Assembly (NCBI GenBank): GCA_002427545.1
Contig: DIRM01000035.1
Span: 1 to 21,496, forward strand
Direction of reading: 5' to 3'
Length of the DNA: 21,496 nt
Source: Mageeibacillus sp. UBA5436
GTDB lineage: Bacteria; Bacillota; Clostridia; Saccharofermentanales; DTU023
Shown here one piece after another: positions 1 through 6,158 of this stretch (positions are counted from its first letter, which is position 1; the number at the start of each line of letters is the position of its first letter). The translations under genes and the position numbers were made by a program. Under the pieces are notes generated by a model. That model saw only the letters and a program-made list of their open reading frames with translations. It ran no database searches and was not told the origin of the DNA.

Positions 1-19
1 GAAAATGGGTGTTGCCGGT
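1..19 (+). rRNA. rrf: 3' end of a 5S rRNA gene (partial, tentative)
   Basis: The first bases, GAAAATGGGTGTTGCCGG, resemble the conserved 3' end of Firmicute 5S rRNA (of the type GAGAGTAGG..GCCGCC). They are followed within 10 bases by a tRNA-Asn gene, an order often found at the end of Clostridia rRNA operons. Only this short tail is inside the window, so the call rests on similarity of fewer than 20 bases plus context. Confidence 0.4.
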
Positions 20-26
20 TATTTAT

Positions 27-101
<75 letters not shown>

Positions 102-104
102 GTT

Positions 105-137
105 AGAGAGTTCTTGTTCGAAGGGCTCTCTTTTTTT
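105..137 (+). terminator. Rho-independent terminator after tRNA-Asn
   Basis: An 11-bp stem (105-115 with 121-131, two G-U pairs) closes a 5-base loop and runs into seven T residues (131-137). It ends the rRNA/tRNA transcription unit. Confidence 0.9.
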
Positions 138-350
138 ATTTCGCTCTTTTGATTTTTAATAAATTATTTCTGTTCTTATTTTCAAAATTATCAGTTTTAT
201 ATCTTTGAAATAAAATAAAATATTCAGTTGTTGTATAATTATGTTTACATATATTATTAATTTAATAATTATTTTTAAATAATCATTGTATATGTCATAA
301 TTAAATATTGTGGATATCATATTCTTTTAAATTATCAAATATAGAAAGTT
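138..350. other. AT-rich intergenic stretch upstream of mgtE leader
   Basis: Over 200 bases of very AT-rich sequence without a convincing ORF. A TATAAT lies at 234-239 and could be a -10 box for the mgtE unit, but no -35 element is well placed (TTGAAA at 205-210 is 23 bases away). I looked for the conserved blocks of the M-box magnesium riboswitch and did not find them. Confidence 0.5.
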
Positions 351-362
351 GAGGTGTTTGTT

Positions 363-455
363 ATGGATTCTAATATGGAATCGGATAGTTCCTATCATTG
401 TATTAACTTTAAATTTAGAGCCATAACTTTATTTTTGATGTGGCTCTTAGTATAG
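363..455 (+). CDS. Possible leader peptide upstream of mgtE (30 codons)
   Basis: A short reading frame starts at ATG 363 behind GAGGTG (351-356), a six-base match to the anti-Shine-Dalgarno sequence at ideal 6-base spacing. It encodes a 30-residue peptide: an acidic, Ser-rich first half (Asp2, Glu6, Asp8) and a hydrophobic end (AITLFLMWLLV). The stop codon TAG (453-455) touches the mgtE ribosome binding site (454-460), and the mgtE ATG follows 11 bases after the stop. This arrangement suits translational coupling or reinitiation. Its message also holds small hairpins (366-370/378-382, 384-388/392-396, 417-423/441-447). Magnesium-transporter leader peptides are known in enterobacteria (MgtL, MgtP), but I recognise no homologue here. 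The ORF could still be chance, because short ORFs are common in AT-rich DNA; the ribosome binding site is the main argument for it. Confidence 0.4.
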   Translation: MDSNMESDSSYHCINFKFRAITLFLMWLLV

Positions 456-460
456 AGGAG
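417..460 (+). promoter_or_regulatory. Hairpin and ribosome binding site of mgtE
   Basis: AGAGCCA (417-423) pairs with TGGCTCT (441-447) around a 17-base loop, just before the mgtE ribosome binding site AGAGGAG (454-460). CTCT (444-447) in the right arm could instead pair with AGAG (454-457) of the ribosome binding site, though with only 4 bp. The hairpin also lies inside the last codons of the possible upstream ORF, so a translating ribosome would melt it. No T-tract follows, so it is not a terminator. Confidence 0.4.
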
Positions 461-466
461 CTCTTT

Positions 467-1801
467 ATGAAAGAAAAAATACTTAAACTTATCGATGAAA
501 ATAAATATATTCAAGCAAGAAATGAAATAGTGAAAATGAATGCAGTTGATGCTGCAGGATTATTTGATGAAATTGATCAAAGAAAACTGTTAATAATTTT
601 TAGAATTCTTCCTAAAGACATAGCAGCTGATGTTTTCACCCATATGGATAGCGATCTTCAAAAATACGTTATAGATTCCATTACTGACGAGGAAACTGTT
701 GATGTTTTGGAGAATCTTTTTTTGGATGATACCATTGATTTCTTAGAAGAAATGCCATCTAATGTTGTGAAAAGGATTTTGAGAAATACCAATGAAAAAA
801 TGCGAACCGTTATTAATCAATTTTTAAATTATCCGCCAGAGTCTGCTGGCAGTTTAATGACAATTGAATATGCAGATTTAAAAAAAGAATTAGCTGTAAA
901 GCAAGCATTACAATATATTAAAGAAATTGGAGTAGATAAAGCAACGATTGATACTTGTTATGTTATCAATTATGATCGGGTTCTTGAAGGTGTCGTATCA
1001 CTTAGGAGACTGATTCTGAGTGATGAATCAACGGTAATTAAGGACATTATGGAAACAGATGTCCTTTCTGTAAATACGCATGATGACCAAGAATATGTTG
1101 CAGGTTTTTTCAAAAAGTATGATTTAAATGTAATGCCTGTTTTAGATAATGAAAATAGACTTGTCGGTATCATTACAGTTGATGATATTATTGACGTTAT
1201 TGATCAAGAGGCAACAGAAGATCTTCATAAGATGGCAGCAATACAGCCCTCGCAAGATGCTTATTTAAAAACTAGCAATTGGTCTTTAGCAAAACATAGA
1301 ATCCCTTGGCTTCTAATTTTAATGATATCTGCGACTTTTACTGGTGGTATCATTCAAAGATATGAAAATGCTTTGCAATCTGTCGTGTTATTAGCTTCCT
1401 TTATTCCTATGCTCATGGATACAGGCGGTAATGCTGGTTCACAATCATCGACTCTAATTATTAGAGGTTTAGCTTTAAATGATATAAAACCTAAAGATAT
1501 TTTGAAAATTTTATGGAAAGAATTATGTATCGGATCAATTGTTGGTATAGTTTTGGCATTTGTTAATTTTTTAAGAATATATTATGTTTCGAAAGCAGGA
1601 CTATTAGTTTCTTTTACGGTATCACTTACTTTATTTATTACTGTGGTTTTGTCAAAAGTTGTAGGTGGTGTCTTACCAATCATTGCTAAACAATTTAAAA
1701 TGGATCCCGCAATTATGGCAGGTCCTTTAATTACGACAATTGTTGATGCTGTAACTTTATTAATTTATTTTAAAACTGCGACACATTTATTGAATATTTA
1801 A
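467..1801 (+). CDS. mgtE: Magnesium transporter MgtE
   Basis: Homodimeric inner-membrane Mg2+ channel that takes up magnesium and closes when cytosolic Mg2+ is high. The 444-residue protein has the family order: MgtE N-domain (about 15-115), two CBS domains (about 120-245), a linker helix, then the five-helix membrane domain (about 270-444). The signature TGGNAGSQ (319-326) and the Asp in the TTIVDAVTLL segment of the last helix are present. Length matches the family (about 450). I place the start at ATG 467, because AGAGGAG (454-460) sits 6 bases upstream. A longer in-frame GTG at 440 has no ribosome binding site and would overlap the leader hairpin. No terminator-like hairpin is seen between this gene and the next, 143 bases on. 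The leader may regulate it (see the upstream ORF). Confidence 0.95.
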   Translation: MKEKILKLIDENKYIQARNEIVKMNAVDAAGLFDEIDQRKLLIIFRILPKDIAADVFTHMDSDLQKYVIDSITDEETVDVLENLFLDDTIDFLEEMPSNVVKRILRNTNEKMRTVINQFLNYPPESAGSLMTIEYADLKKELAVKQALQYIKEIGVDKATIDTCYVINYDRVLEGVVSLRRLILSDESTVIKDIMETDVLSVNTHDDQEYVAGFFKKYDLNVMPVLDNENRLVGIITVDDIIDVIDQEATEDLHKMAAIQPSQDAYLKTSNWSLAKHRIPWLLILMISATFTGGIIQRYENALQSVVLLASFIPMLMDTGGNAGSQSSTLIIRGLALNDIKPKDILKILWKELCIGSIVGIVLAFVNFLRIYYVSKAGLLVSFTVSLTLFITVVLSKVVGGVLPIIAKQFKMDPAIMAGPLITTIVDAVTLLIYFKTATHLLNI

Positions 1802-1944
1802 TAGATTTTTGTGGATTAATTTATTTTAAGTTAATGGTTTAAATTATTATTATTTTATCTTTTGAAAACTTTTTACATTTATATTCAAAAATAAAGAATT
1901 AAAAGCTAAAATAATAAAAAATAATAAAATAACAGAGTATTGAA

Positions 1945-2778
1945 ATGATCAAAGATAGAAAAATTAATAAAATATGGGCTGTGTACTTTAGTCCAACAAA
2001 ATCAACGAAAAAAATTACTGAATATGTGGCAAAACAATTAGCCGATATATTTCAGCTTGATCTTTGTTATTTTGATTTTACTTTACCAGAAGCCAGAAAA
2101 TCAAATATAAGATTTTCTTCAAATGATCTTGTTGTTTTTGGAATGCCTGTTTATGCAGGTAGAATTCCCAATAAGATGGTTGATTATGTGAAATCTATAA
2201 AAGGCGAAAAAACATCTATCGTAACATTAGTCACGTATGGTAATCGATCTTTTCAAGATAGTCTTATCGAATTAAAAAGTATTTTTGAAACAAATAATTT
2301 TGATTTAATTGCAGCCGCCGCATTTGTAGCAGAACATGCTATGACTGATGTATTAGCTAAAGCAAGACCATTAAATTATGATTACGAGGTAGCCAAACAA
2401 TTTGCGCTAGATATTTTTGCTAAAATCAATTCGAATCAAGAGAAAGTATCAGAATTGAACATTCCAGGTAATGATTTTGTAGGCCCATATTATGTGCCAT
2501 TAGGTTTAAATGGTGAGCCTGTTAATTTTCTTAAAGCAAAACCATTGACTAATGATTCTTGTATCAACTGTCATCAATGCATTAGGCATTGTCCTATGGG
2601 TTCAATTGCCGAAGACGATCCTAAATTAATAGATGGGATTTGTATTAAATGCCAATCTTGTATTCATATTTGTCCTGTTCACGCTAAATATTTTGATGAT
2701 CAAAATTTATTGTCTCATATAGCTTATCTAGAGGAAAACTTTTCCCAAAAAGAATATAAGGCGGAAATCTTTCTTTAA
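1945..2778 (+). CDS. Flavodoxin-like / double [4Fe-4S] ferredoxin fusion (EFR1-type)
   Basis: Predicted cytoplasmic electron-transfer protein of 277 residues. The N-terminal part looks like a flavodoxin fold: VYFSPTKSTKKIT at the start occupies the place of the FMN phosphate-binding loop, and VVFGMPVYAGRIP suits a second flavin loop. The C-terminal part carries two classical [4Fe-4S] sites, Cys206/209/212/216 and Cys233/236/239/243, each CxxCxxCxxxCP. Such fusions are common in anaerobic Firmicutes; partner and substrate are unknown. The start ATG has only a weak ribosome binding site (CAGAG region), so translation may be modest. An AT-rich terminator downstream isolates it from the glutamate dehydrogenase gene. 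The family call is confident, but a specific reaction cannot be given. Confidence 0.85.
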   Translation: MIKDRKINKIWAVYFSPTKSTKKITEYVAKQLADIFQLDLCYFDFTLPEARKSNIRFSSNDLVVFGMPVYAGRIPNKMVDYVKSIKGEKTSIVTLVTYGNRSFQDSLIELKSIFETNNFDLIAAAAFVAEHAMTDVLAKARPLNYDYEVAKQFALDIFAKINSNQEKVSELNIPGNDFVGPYYVPLGLNGEPVNFLKAKPLTNDSCINCHQCIRHCPMGSIAEDDPKLIDGICIKCQSCIHICPVHAKYFDDQNLLSHIAYLEENFSQKEYKAEIFL

Positions 2779-2853
2779 TTAAAAAATAGAATATTATAAA
2801 TTTTGCGTTTTATATTTAAATAGGTATAGTAAAAAGAATGAATAAAAACAGAT

Positions 2854-2897
2854 AAAACATTATAATTACAAATAAATATTTCTATTATAATGTTTTT
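2854..2897 (+). terminator. AT-rich Rho-independent terminator
   Basis: AAAACATTATAAT (2854-2866) pairs perfectly with ATTATAATGTTTT (2884-2896) around a 17-base loop, and the run of T residues continues to 2897. The stem has only one G-C pair, but its length (13 bp) and the T-tract fit a terminator for the flavodoxin/ferredoxin gene. Confidence 0.6.
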
Positions 2898-2901
2898 CTA
2901 A

Positions 2902-2933
2902 TATAATATAGTTTATTTTAAAAAATAAACTAT
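2902..2933 (+). promoter_or_regulatory. Putative promoter -10 and overlapping operator palindrome before gdh
   Basis: TATAAT (2902-2907) is followed at once by a perfect 11-bp inverted repeat, ATAGTTTATTT / AAATAAACTAT (2908-2918 and 2923-2933). If this -10 is used, transcription starts at about 2914, inside the palindrome, a classic place for a repressor. No good -35 is visible (TTTCTA at 2879-2884 is poor). It could equally act as an RNA hairpin in the leader. Confidence 0.4.
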
Positions 2934-2936
2934 TAA

Positions 2937-2962
2937 CTACATAATATAAATGTAGCAGGAGG
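2937..2962 (+). promoter_or_regulatory. Leader hairpin abutting the gdh ribosome binding site
   Basis: CTACAT (2937-2942) pairs with ATGTAG (2950-2955) around a 7-base loop, and the ribosome binding site AGGAGG (2957-2962) begins one base later. The hairpin does not cover the site but could stack beside it, or be extended by a binding protein. Confidence 0.4.
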
Positions 2963-2966
2963 TTAT

Positions 2967-4226
2967 ATGGGAACACAAAAATTATCACAATATCAAGAAA
3001 CTCTCGAATTAATTAAGAATTATTCTGAAAAATTAGGATATGAGGAGTCAGACTATATCACTTTACTTTCACCAGAAAGAGAATTAATTGTTTCATTACC
3101 AGTTACGATGGATGATGGTTCAATAAAAGTGTTTCAAGGTTATCGAATTCAAGATAATAGTGCTCTTGGACCTTATAAAGGTGGTGTACGCTATCATCCC
3201 AATGTTGATATAGAAGAAGTTCGAGCTCTTGCCATGTTAATGAGTTTGAAATGTTCATTAGCGAATATTCCATATGGTGGTGCTAAAGGCGGAATTACAG
3301 TTAATCCTAGAGAATTATCTAAAGGCGAATTAGAGCGTTTAACCAGAAAATATGCAGAAAAAATTTACCCTGTAATTGGTGTTGATATTGACATTCCAGC
3401 ACCGGATGTAAACACAAATCCAGAAATAATGGGTTGGTTTAGTGATGAATATGCAAAAATAACTGGTTATAAAGTACCAGGAATTGTAACAGGAAAACCG
3501 ATTGATTTAGGAGGCTCTTTGGGCAGAAATGAAGCGACTGGTAGAGGCGTTTCAACGATTACTAATTTACTGAGCCAACAACAAGATTTAATCCCAGAAA
3601 ATACTAAGGTTATTATTCAAGGAACAGGTAATGTTGGTTTAATAACAGCTAAATTATTAGCTGAAATGGGATATAAAATTGTTGGTATATCAAATATTGC
3701 AGGTGCTGTCCATAATCCAAATGGTCTAGATGTTTCTATTTTAGATCTTGGTAATGGCGATCAAAAGAATTATGATTTATTATTAAATCAAGATGCTTCA
3801 GAAGTTTATCCTATTGATGATTTCTTATTTATGGATTGTGATATTTTAATTCCAGCTGCTTTAGAAAATCAAATACATGAATCTAATGCTGATAAAGTTA
3901 AGGCGAAATTTGTAGTTGAAGCAGCAAATGCTCCTATTACAGCAGGCGGAGAAGATATTCTTTTTCAAAGAGGTATTACCGTATTACCTGATATTTTAGT
4001 TAATTCGGGTGGCGTCATTTGTTCTTATTTCGAATGGGTTCAAAATTTACAGCATTATAGTTGGACCGAAGAAGAGGTCAATAAGAAATTAGTTGCACAA
4101 ATGACATCTTCATTCGAAGCAGTAGATAATATGCAAAAAGAGCAAAAAGGTACTTATAGAGAAGCTGCTATGAGTATTGCTATGAAACGTATCATTGAAT
4201 CTAATAAGGCTAAAGGTAAATACTAA
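2967..4226 (+). CDS. gdhA: Glutamate dehydrogenase
   Basis: Oxidative deamination of glutamate to 2-oxoglutarate and ammonia, or the reverse; a cytoplasmic hexamer linking carbon and nitrogen metabolism. The 419-residue length is that of the short hexameric class. The substrate site is complete: Lys71 in GPYKGGVRYH, Lys95, catalytic Lys107 in PYGGAKGG and Asp147 in APDVNTN. The Rossmann domain follows, with GTGNVG at 219-224. I cannot tell NAD from NADP preference from the sequence. The start ATG sits 4 bases after a perfect AGGAGG (2957-2962). It is probably a single-gene unit: a terminator precedes it and another follows. Two inverted repeats in the leader suggest regulation at transcription start or translation. 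Confidence 0.96.
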   Translation: MGTQKLSQYQETLELIKNYSEKLGYEESDYITLLSPERELIVSLPVTMDDGSIKVFQGYRIQDNSALGPYKGGVRYHPNVDIEEVRALAMLMSLKCSLANIPYGGAKGGITVNPRELSKGELERLTRKYAEKIYPVIGVDIDIPAPDVNTNPEIMGWFSDEYAKITGYKVPGIVTGKPIDLGGSLGRNEATGRGVSTITNLLSQQQDLIPENTKVIIQGTGNVGLITAKLLAEMGYKIVGISNIAGAVHNPNGLDVSILDLGNGDQKNYDLLLNQDASEVYPIDDFLFMDCDILIPAALENQIHESNADKVKAKFVVEAANAPITAGGEDILFQRGITVLPDILVNSGGVICSYFEWVQNLQHYSWTEEEVNKKLVAQMTSSFEAVDNMQKEQKGTYREAAMSIAMKRIIESNKAKGKY

Positions 4227-4268
4227 ATAAGAGTTTAACTAATTCATATTCTAGTTTAATAATTGATT

Positions 4269-4308
4269 AAAGGCTTGTTGTTCTCATAAGAAAATGACAA
4301 GCCTTTTT
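4269..4308 (+). terminator. Rho-independent terminator after gdhA
   Basis: AAAGGCTTGT-type left arm (4269-4278) pairs with ACAAGCCTTT-type right arm (4297-4306), 10 bp, followed by T residues to 4308. It ends the glutamate dehydrogenase transcript just before the oppositely directed tRNA-Ala unit. Confidence 0.85.
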
Positions 4309-4332
4309 AGTATCAAACGAGTATTGAAAAAT

Positions 4333-4360
4333 AAAAAAAGCCTTGATGTACAAGACTCTT
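4333..4360 (-). terminator. Rho-independent terminator after tRNA-Ala (minus strand)
   Basis: Read on the minus strand, AAGAGTCTTG, a 5-base loop and CAAGGCTTTT form a stem of up to 10 bp with two G-U pairs, running into seven T residues (4339-4333). It ends the tRNA-Ala transcript, and possibly read-through from brnQ. Confidence 0.8.
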
Positions 4361-4368
4361 GGCGTTTA

Positions 4369-4444
4369 TGGTGGAGACGAAGAGGATTGAACTCTCGACC
4401 TTACGGATGCGAACCGCACGCTCTCCCAGCTGAGCTACGTCCCC
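4369..4444 (-). tRNA. tRNA-Ala (anticodon CGC)
   Basis: A full cloverleaf on the minus strand: acceptor GGGGACG/CGTCTCC with the G3-U70 pair that marks alanine tRNAs, D-arm GCTC/GAGC, anticodon stem TGCGG/CCGTA with loop TTCGCAT, and T-arm GAGAG/CTCTT. The anticodon CGC (plus strand 4409-4411) reads the codon GCG. The discriminator is A and CCA is encoded (4371-4369). It lies 68 bases downstream of brnQ in the same direction and has its own likely promoter and terminator. Confidence 0.95.
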
Positions 4445-4462
4445 AGATATAAATTAAGTCTA

Positions 4463-4490
4463 AATATAATTAATAGCTTAAAAATAACAA
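4463..4490 (-). promoter_or_regulatory. Promoter of tRNA-Ala (minus strand)
   Basis: On the minus strand, TTGTTA (4490-4485) and TATATT (4468-4463) are 16 bases apart. Transcription would start about 11 bases before the mature tRNA 5' end at 4444. Confidence 0.5.
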
Positions 4491-4512
4491 AAATAGATTA
4501 TCACATAATTAA

Positions 4513-5925
4513 TTAAATTGATAGTTTTTCAAAAGCTTTTTCTTCCCCAATTTTATAGCGGGATTCTTTTTTGTTAAAAAGGATTAAAGCAATAACTAAG
4601 GCTATAATAGCAGGAATCACCCAAGCTAAACCTAAATCAACCAAAAGAATATTAGACTTTGACCAGTTTAAAAATGTTTTAATAAAACTGATGTTTTGAA
4701 TAGATTGAGGTGAATATGTTAGTAAATCATTAATTGAAAAAATCGCTGTCACCCCTAATGTTATTTTAAAGACTAAATCACTCATTGGAACAAAAGCACG
4801 TAAAATCCATAAAAATGTTAAAACAATGGTTAAAGGATAAAGAAACATTAAGAAAGGTAAAGATAATGAGATAATTTTATTTAATCCTAAAATTGAGATT
4901 AAGAATGAAACAATAACAAATAAGACTTGCCAAAATCGATAAGATGTTTTGGGGAATATATCTTTAAAGGCTTGACTAATGGACACAATTAAACCAATAG
5001 CTGTTTTTAAACAGGCAATAATGACAATAGCGGCTAAGAGAATTTGACCAAATGAGCCAAAATAATATTTACTAACTAAAGATAATATTAAGCCACCATT
5101 ATTATTGTCAGATGCTAGATCCGTTGGAAGAATAGCCTGTGAAGTCGCTCCTAAAAAAGCCAAAGCCATATAAATAAATGCCATAGCAATAATAGTAAAT
5201 AAGCCAGCTTTTGCACTTGATTTTGCAATTTCCTTACGATCTTTAATACCAGTAGCTTGTATATTTGAAATAATGGTAGATGCAAATACCACTCCAGCAG
5301 TGAGATCCATTGTTTGAAAACCATCTAATAAGCCTTTGCTAAAAGTGTTATTTTGATAATTAATAGCAATATTTGACGAAGCAGGATTTTGTATTGGATT
5401 TATAAAAGTTCGAATGATTATTGCTAAAATTAATAATAGAAATAATGGAGTTAGAAAACGTCCAATAATATCAATTATTTTTTGCGGTTTATAAGAAAAA
5501 ATAAAAACTAAAATGAAAAAAACAAATGAAAAAATAAATAAATAAAGATTTATATTATGATTATTCAAAAAGAAAGGATTAAGCCCAACTTCAAAAGAAG
5601 CTGTTGCTGTTCTTGGAATAGCAAATAAGGGTCCAATCATTAACATAACAAGTAGAGCATAAATGAAACTGATTTTTTTACCCATGGGTTTGGCAAAATA
5701 TTGTAATTTATTTTCCCCTGATAAAGCACTAGCAATGACGGCTATAACAGGTAAACCAACAGCAGTTATAACAAAGGCGATAGCAGCAATAAACCAATTG
5801 GCACCGCTTTGTTCTCCCATATTTACCGGAAATATAATATTACCTGCACCAAAAAATAGCCCAAATAGTAAACTACCAAAAACTAGACTCTGACGAAAAT
5901 TTAATGTTGTAACTTTATTGTCCAC
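4513..5925 (-). CDS. brnQ: Branched-chain amino acid carrier (BrnQ/LIVCS family)
   Basis: Cation-coupled symporter for leucine, isoleucine and valine in the cytoplasmic membrane. The protein (470 residues) is hydrophobic throughout, with about twelve membrane segments. The family's early motif FFGAGNIIFP follows the first helix, and MDLTAGVVFAS and a cluster of helices ending in a basic tail also fit. I choose the GTG at 5925, because GGAG (5937-5934) lies 8 bases before it. A longer frame from GTG 5943 (476 residues) has no ribosome binding site and would leave only about 15 bases of leader after the predicted -10. No own terminator is seen, so some transcripts may run into tRNA-Ala. Import of branched-chain amino acids next to glutamate dehydrogenase fits amino acid use, but the two genes converge and are not an operon. 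Confidence 0.93.
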   Translation of the reverse strand: MDNKVTTLNFRQSLVFGSLLFGLFFGAGNIIFPVNMGEQSGANWFIAAIAFVITAVGLPVIAVIASALSGENKLQYFAKPMGKKISFIYALLVMLMIGPLFAIPRTATASFEVGLNPFFLNNHNINLYLFIFSFVFFILVFIFSYKPQKIIDIIGRFLTPLFLLLILAIIIRTFINPIQNPASSNIAINYQNNTFSKGLLDGFQTMDLTAGVVFASTIISNIQATGIKDRKEIAKSSAKAGLFTIIAMAFIYMALAFLGATSQAILPTDLASDNNNGGLILSLVSKYYFGSFGQILLAAIVIIACLKTAIGLIVSISQAFKDIFPKTSYRFWQVLFVIVSFLISILGLNKIISLSLPFLMFLYPLTIVLTFLWILRAFVPMSDLVFKITLGVTAIFSINDLLTYSPQSIQNISFIKTFLNWSKSNILLVDLGLAWVIPAIIALVIALILFNKKESRYKIGEEKAFEKLSI

Positions 5926-5964
5926 ATTCACATCTCCAAACACTTTTAGAATAAAATAAATATA

Positions 5965-5973
5965 ATTATATCA
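5965..5973 (-). promoter_or_regulatory. Extended -10 promoter of brnQ (minus strand)
   Basis: On the minus strand the sequence reads TGATATAAT (5973-5965), an extended -10 box (TGnTATAAT) that can work with a weak -35. Transcription would start near 5958, leaving a leader of about 33 bases to the GTG at 5925. Confidence 0.5.
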
Positions 5974-6015
5974 TTATTGAAAAATGTTAGTTGAAGTAAA
6001 AATAATCCAATTGGC

Positions 6016-6030
6016 GAATCATCATGATTC
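6016..6030. promoter_or_regulatory. Palindrome between divergent brnQ and murD
   Basis: GAATCA-TCA-TGATTC is a perfect 6-bp inverted repeat with a 3-base centre, about 45 bases upstream of the brnQ -10 and 90 bases upstream of the murD -10. It could be an operator for either gene. It does not match the CodY box often found at brnQ. Confidence 0.3.
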
Positions 6031-6119
6031 ATATGTTTAAAATTTTAAATTTCAAATATTTTTAATAGAATGAAGGTAACAAATAAAACTTAAATTTATT
6101 TTAAATACAAAATATTCTG

Positions 6120-6125
6120 TATAAT
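6120..6125 (+). promoter_or_regulatory. Possible -10 box of murD
   Basis: TATAAT lies 33 bases before the murD ATG and is preceded directly by TG. No clear -35 is visible; the surrounding DNA is almost pure A/T, so chance is not excluded. Confidence 0.35.
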
Positions 6126-6158
6126 TAAATCAGATTAATAAGAATAGGATTAAAAAGG

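Noticed and set aside
138..466. M-box (ykoK) or other magnesium riboswitch upstream of mgtE
   Set aside because: None of the conserved M-box sequence blocks could be found, and the only structure seen is a few short hairpins.
1846..1930. Inverted repeat TTATTATTTTA ... TAAAATAATAA after mgtE as a terminator
   Set aside because: The arms are pure A/T, more than 50 bases apart and not followed by a T-tract; expected by chance in this composition.
6030..6070. CodY-type box upstream of brnQ
   Set aside because: The AT-rich run around AAATTTTAAATTTC only loosely resembles the AATTTTCnGAAAATT consensus.
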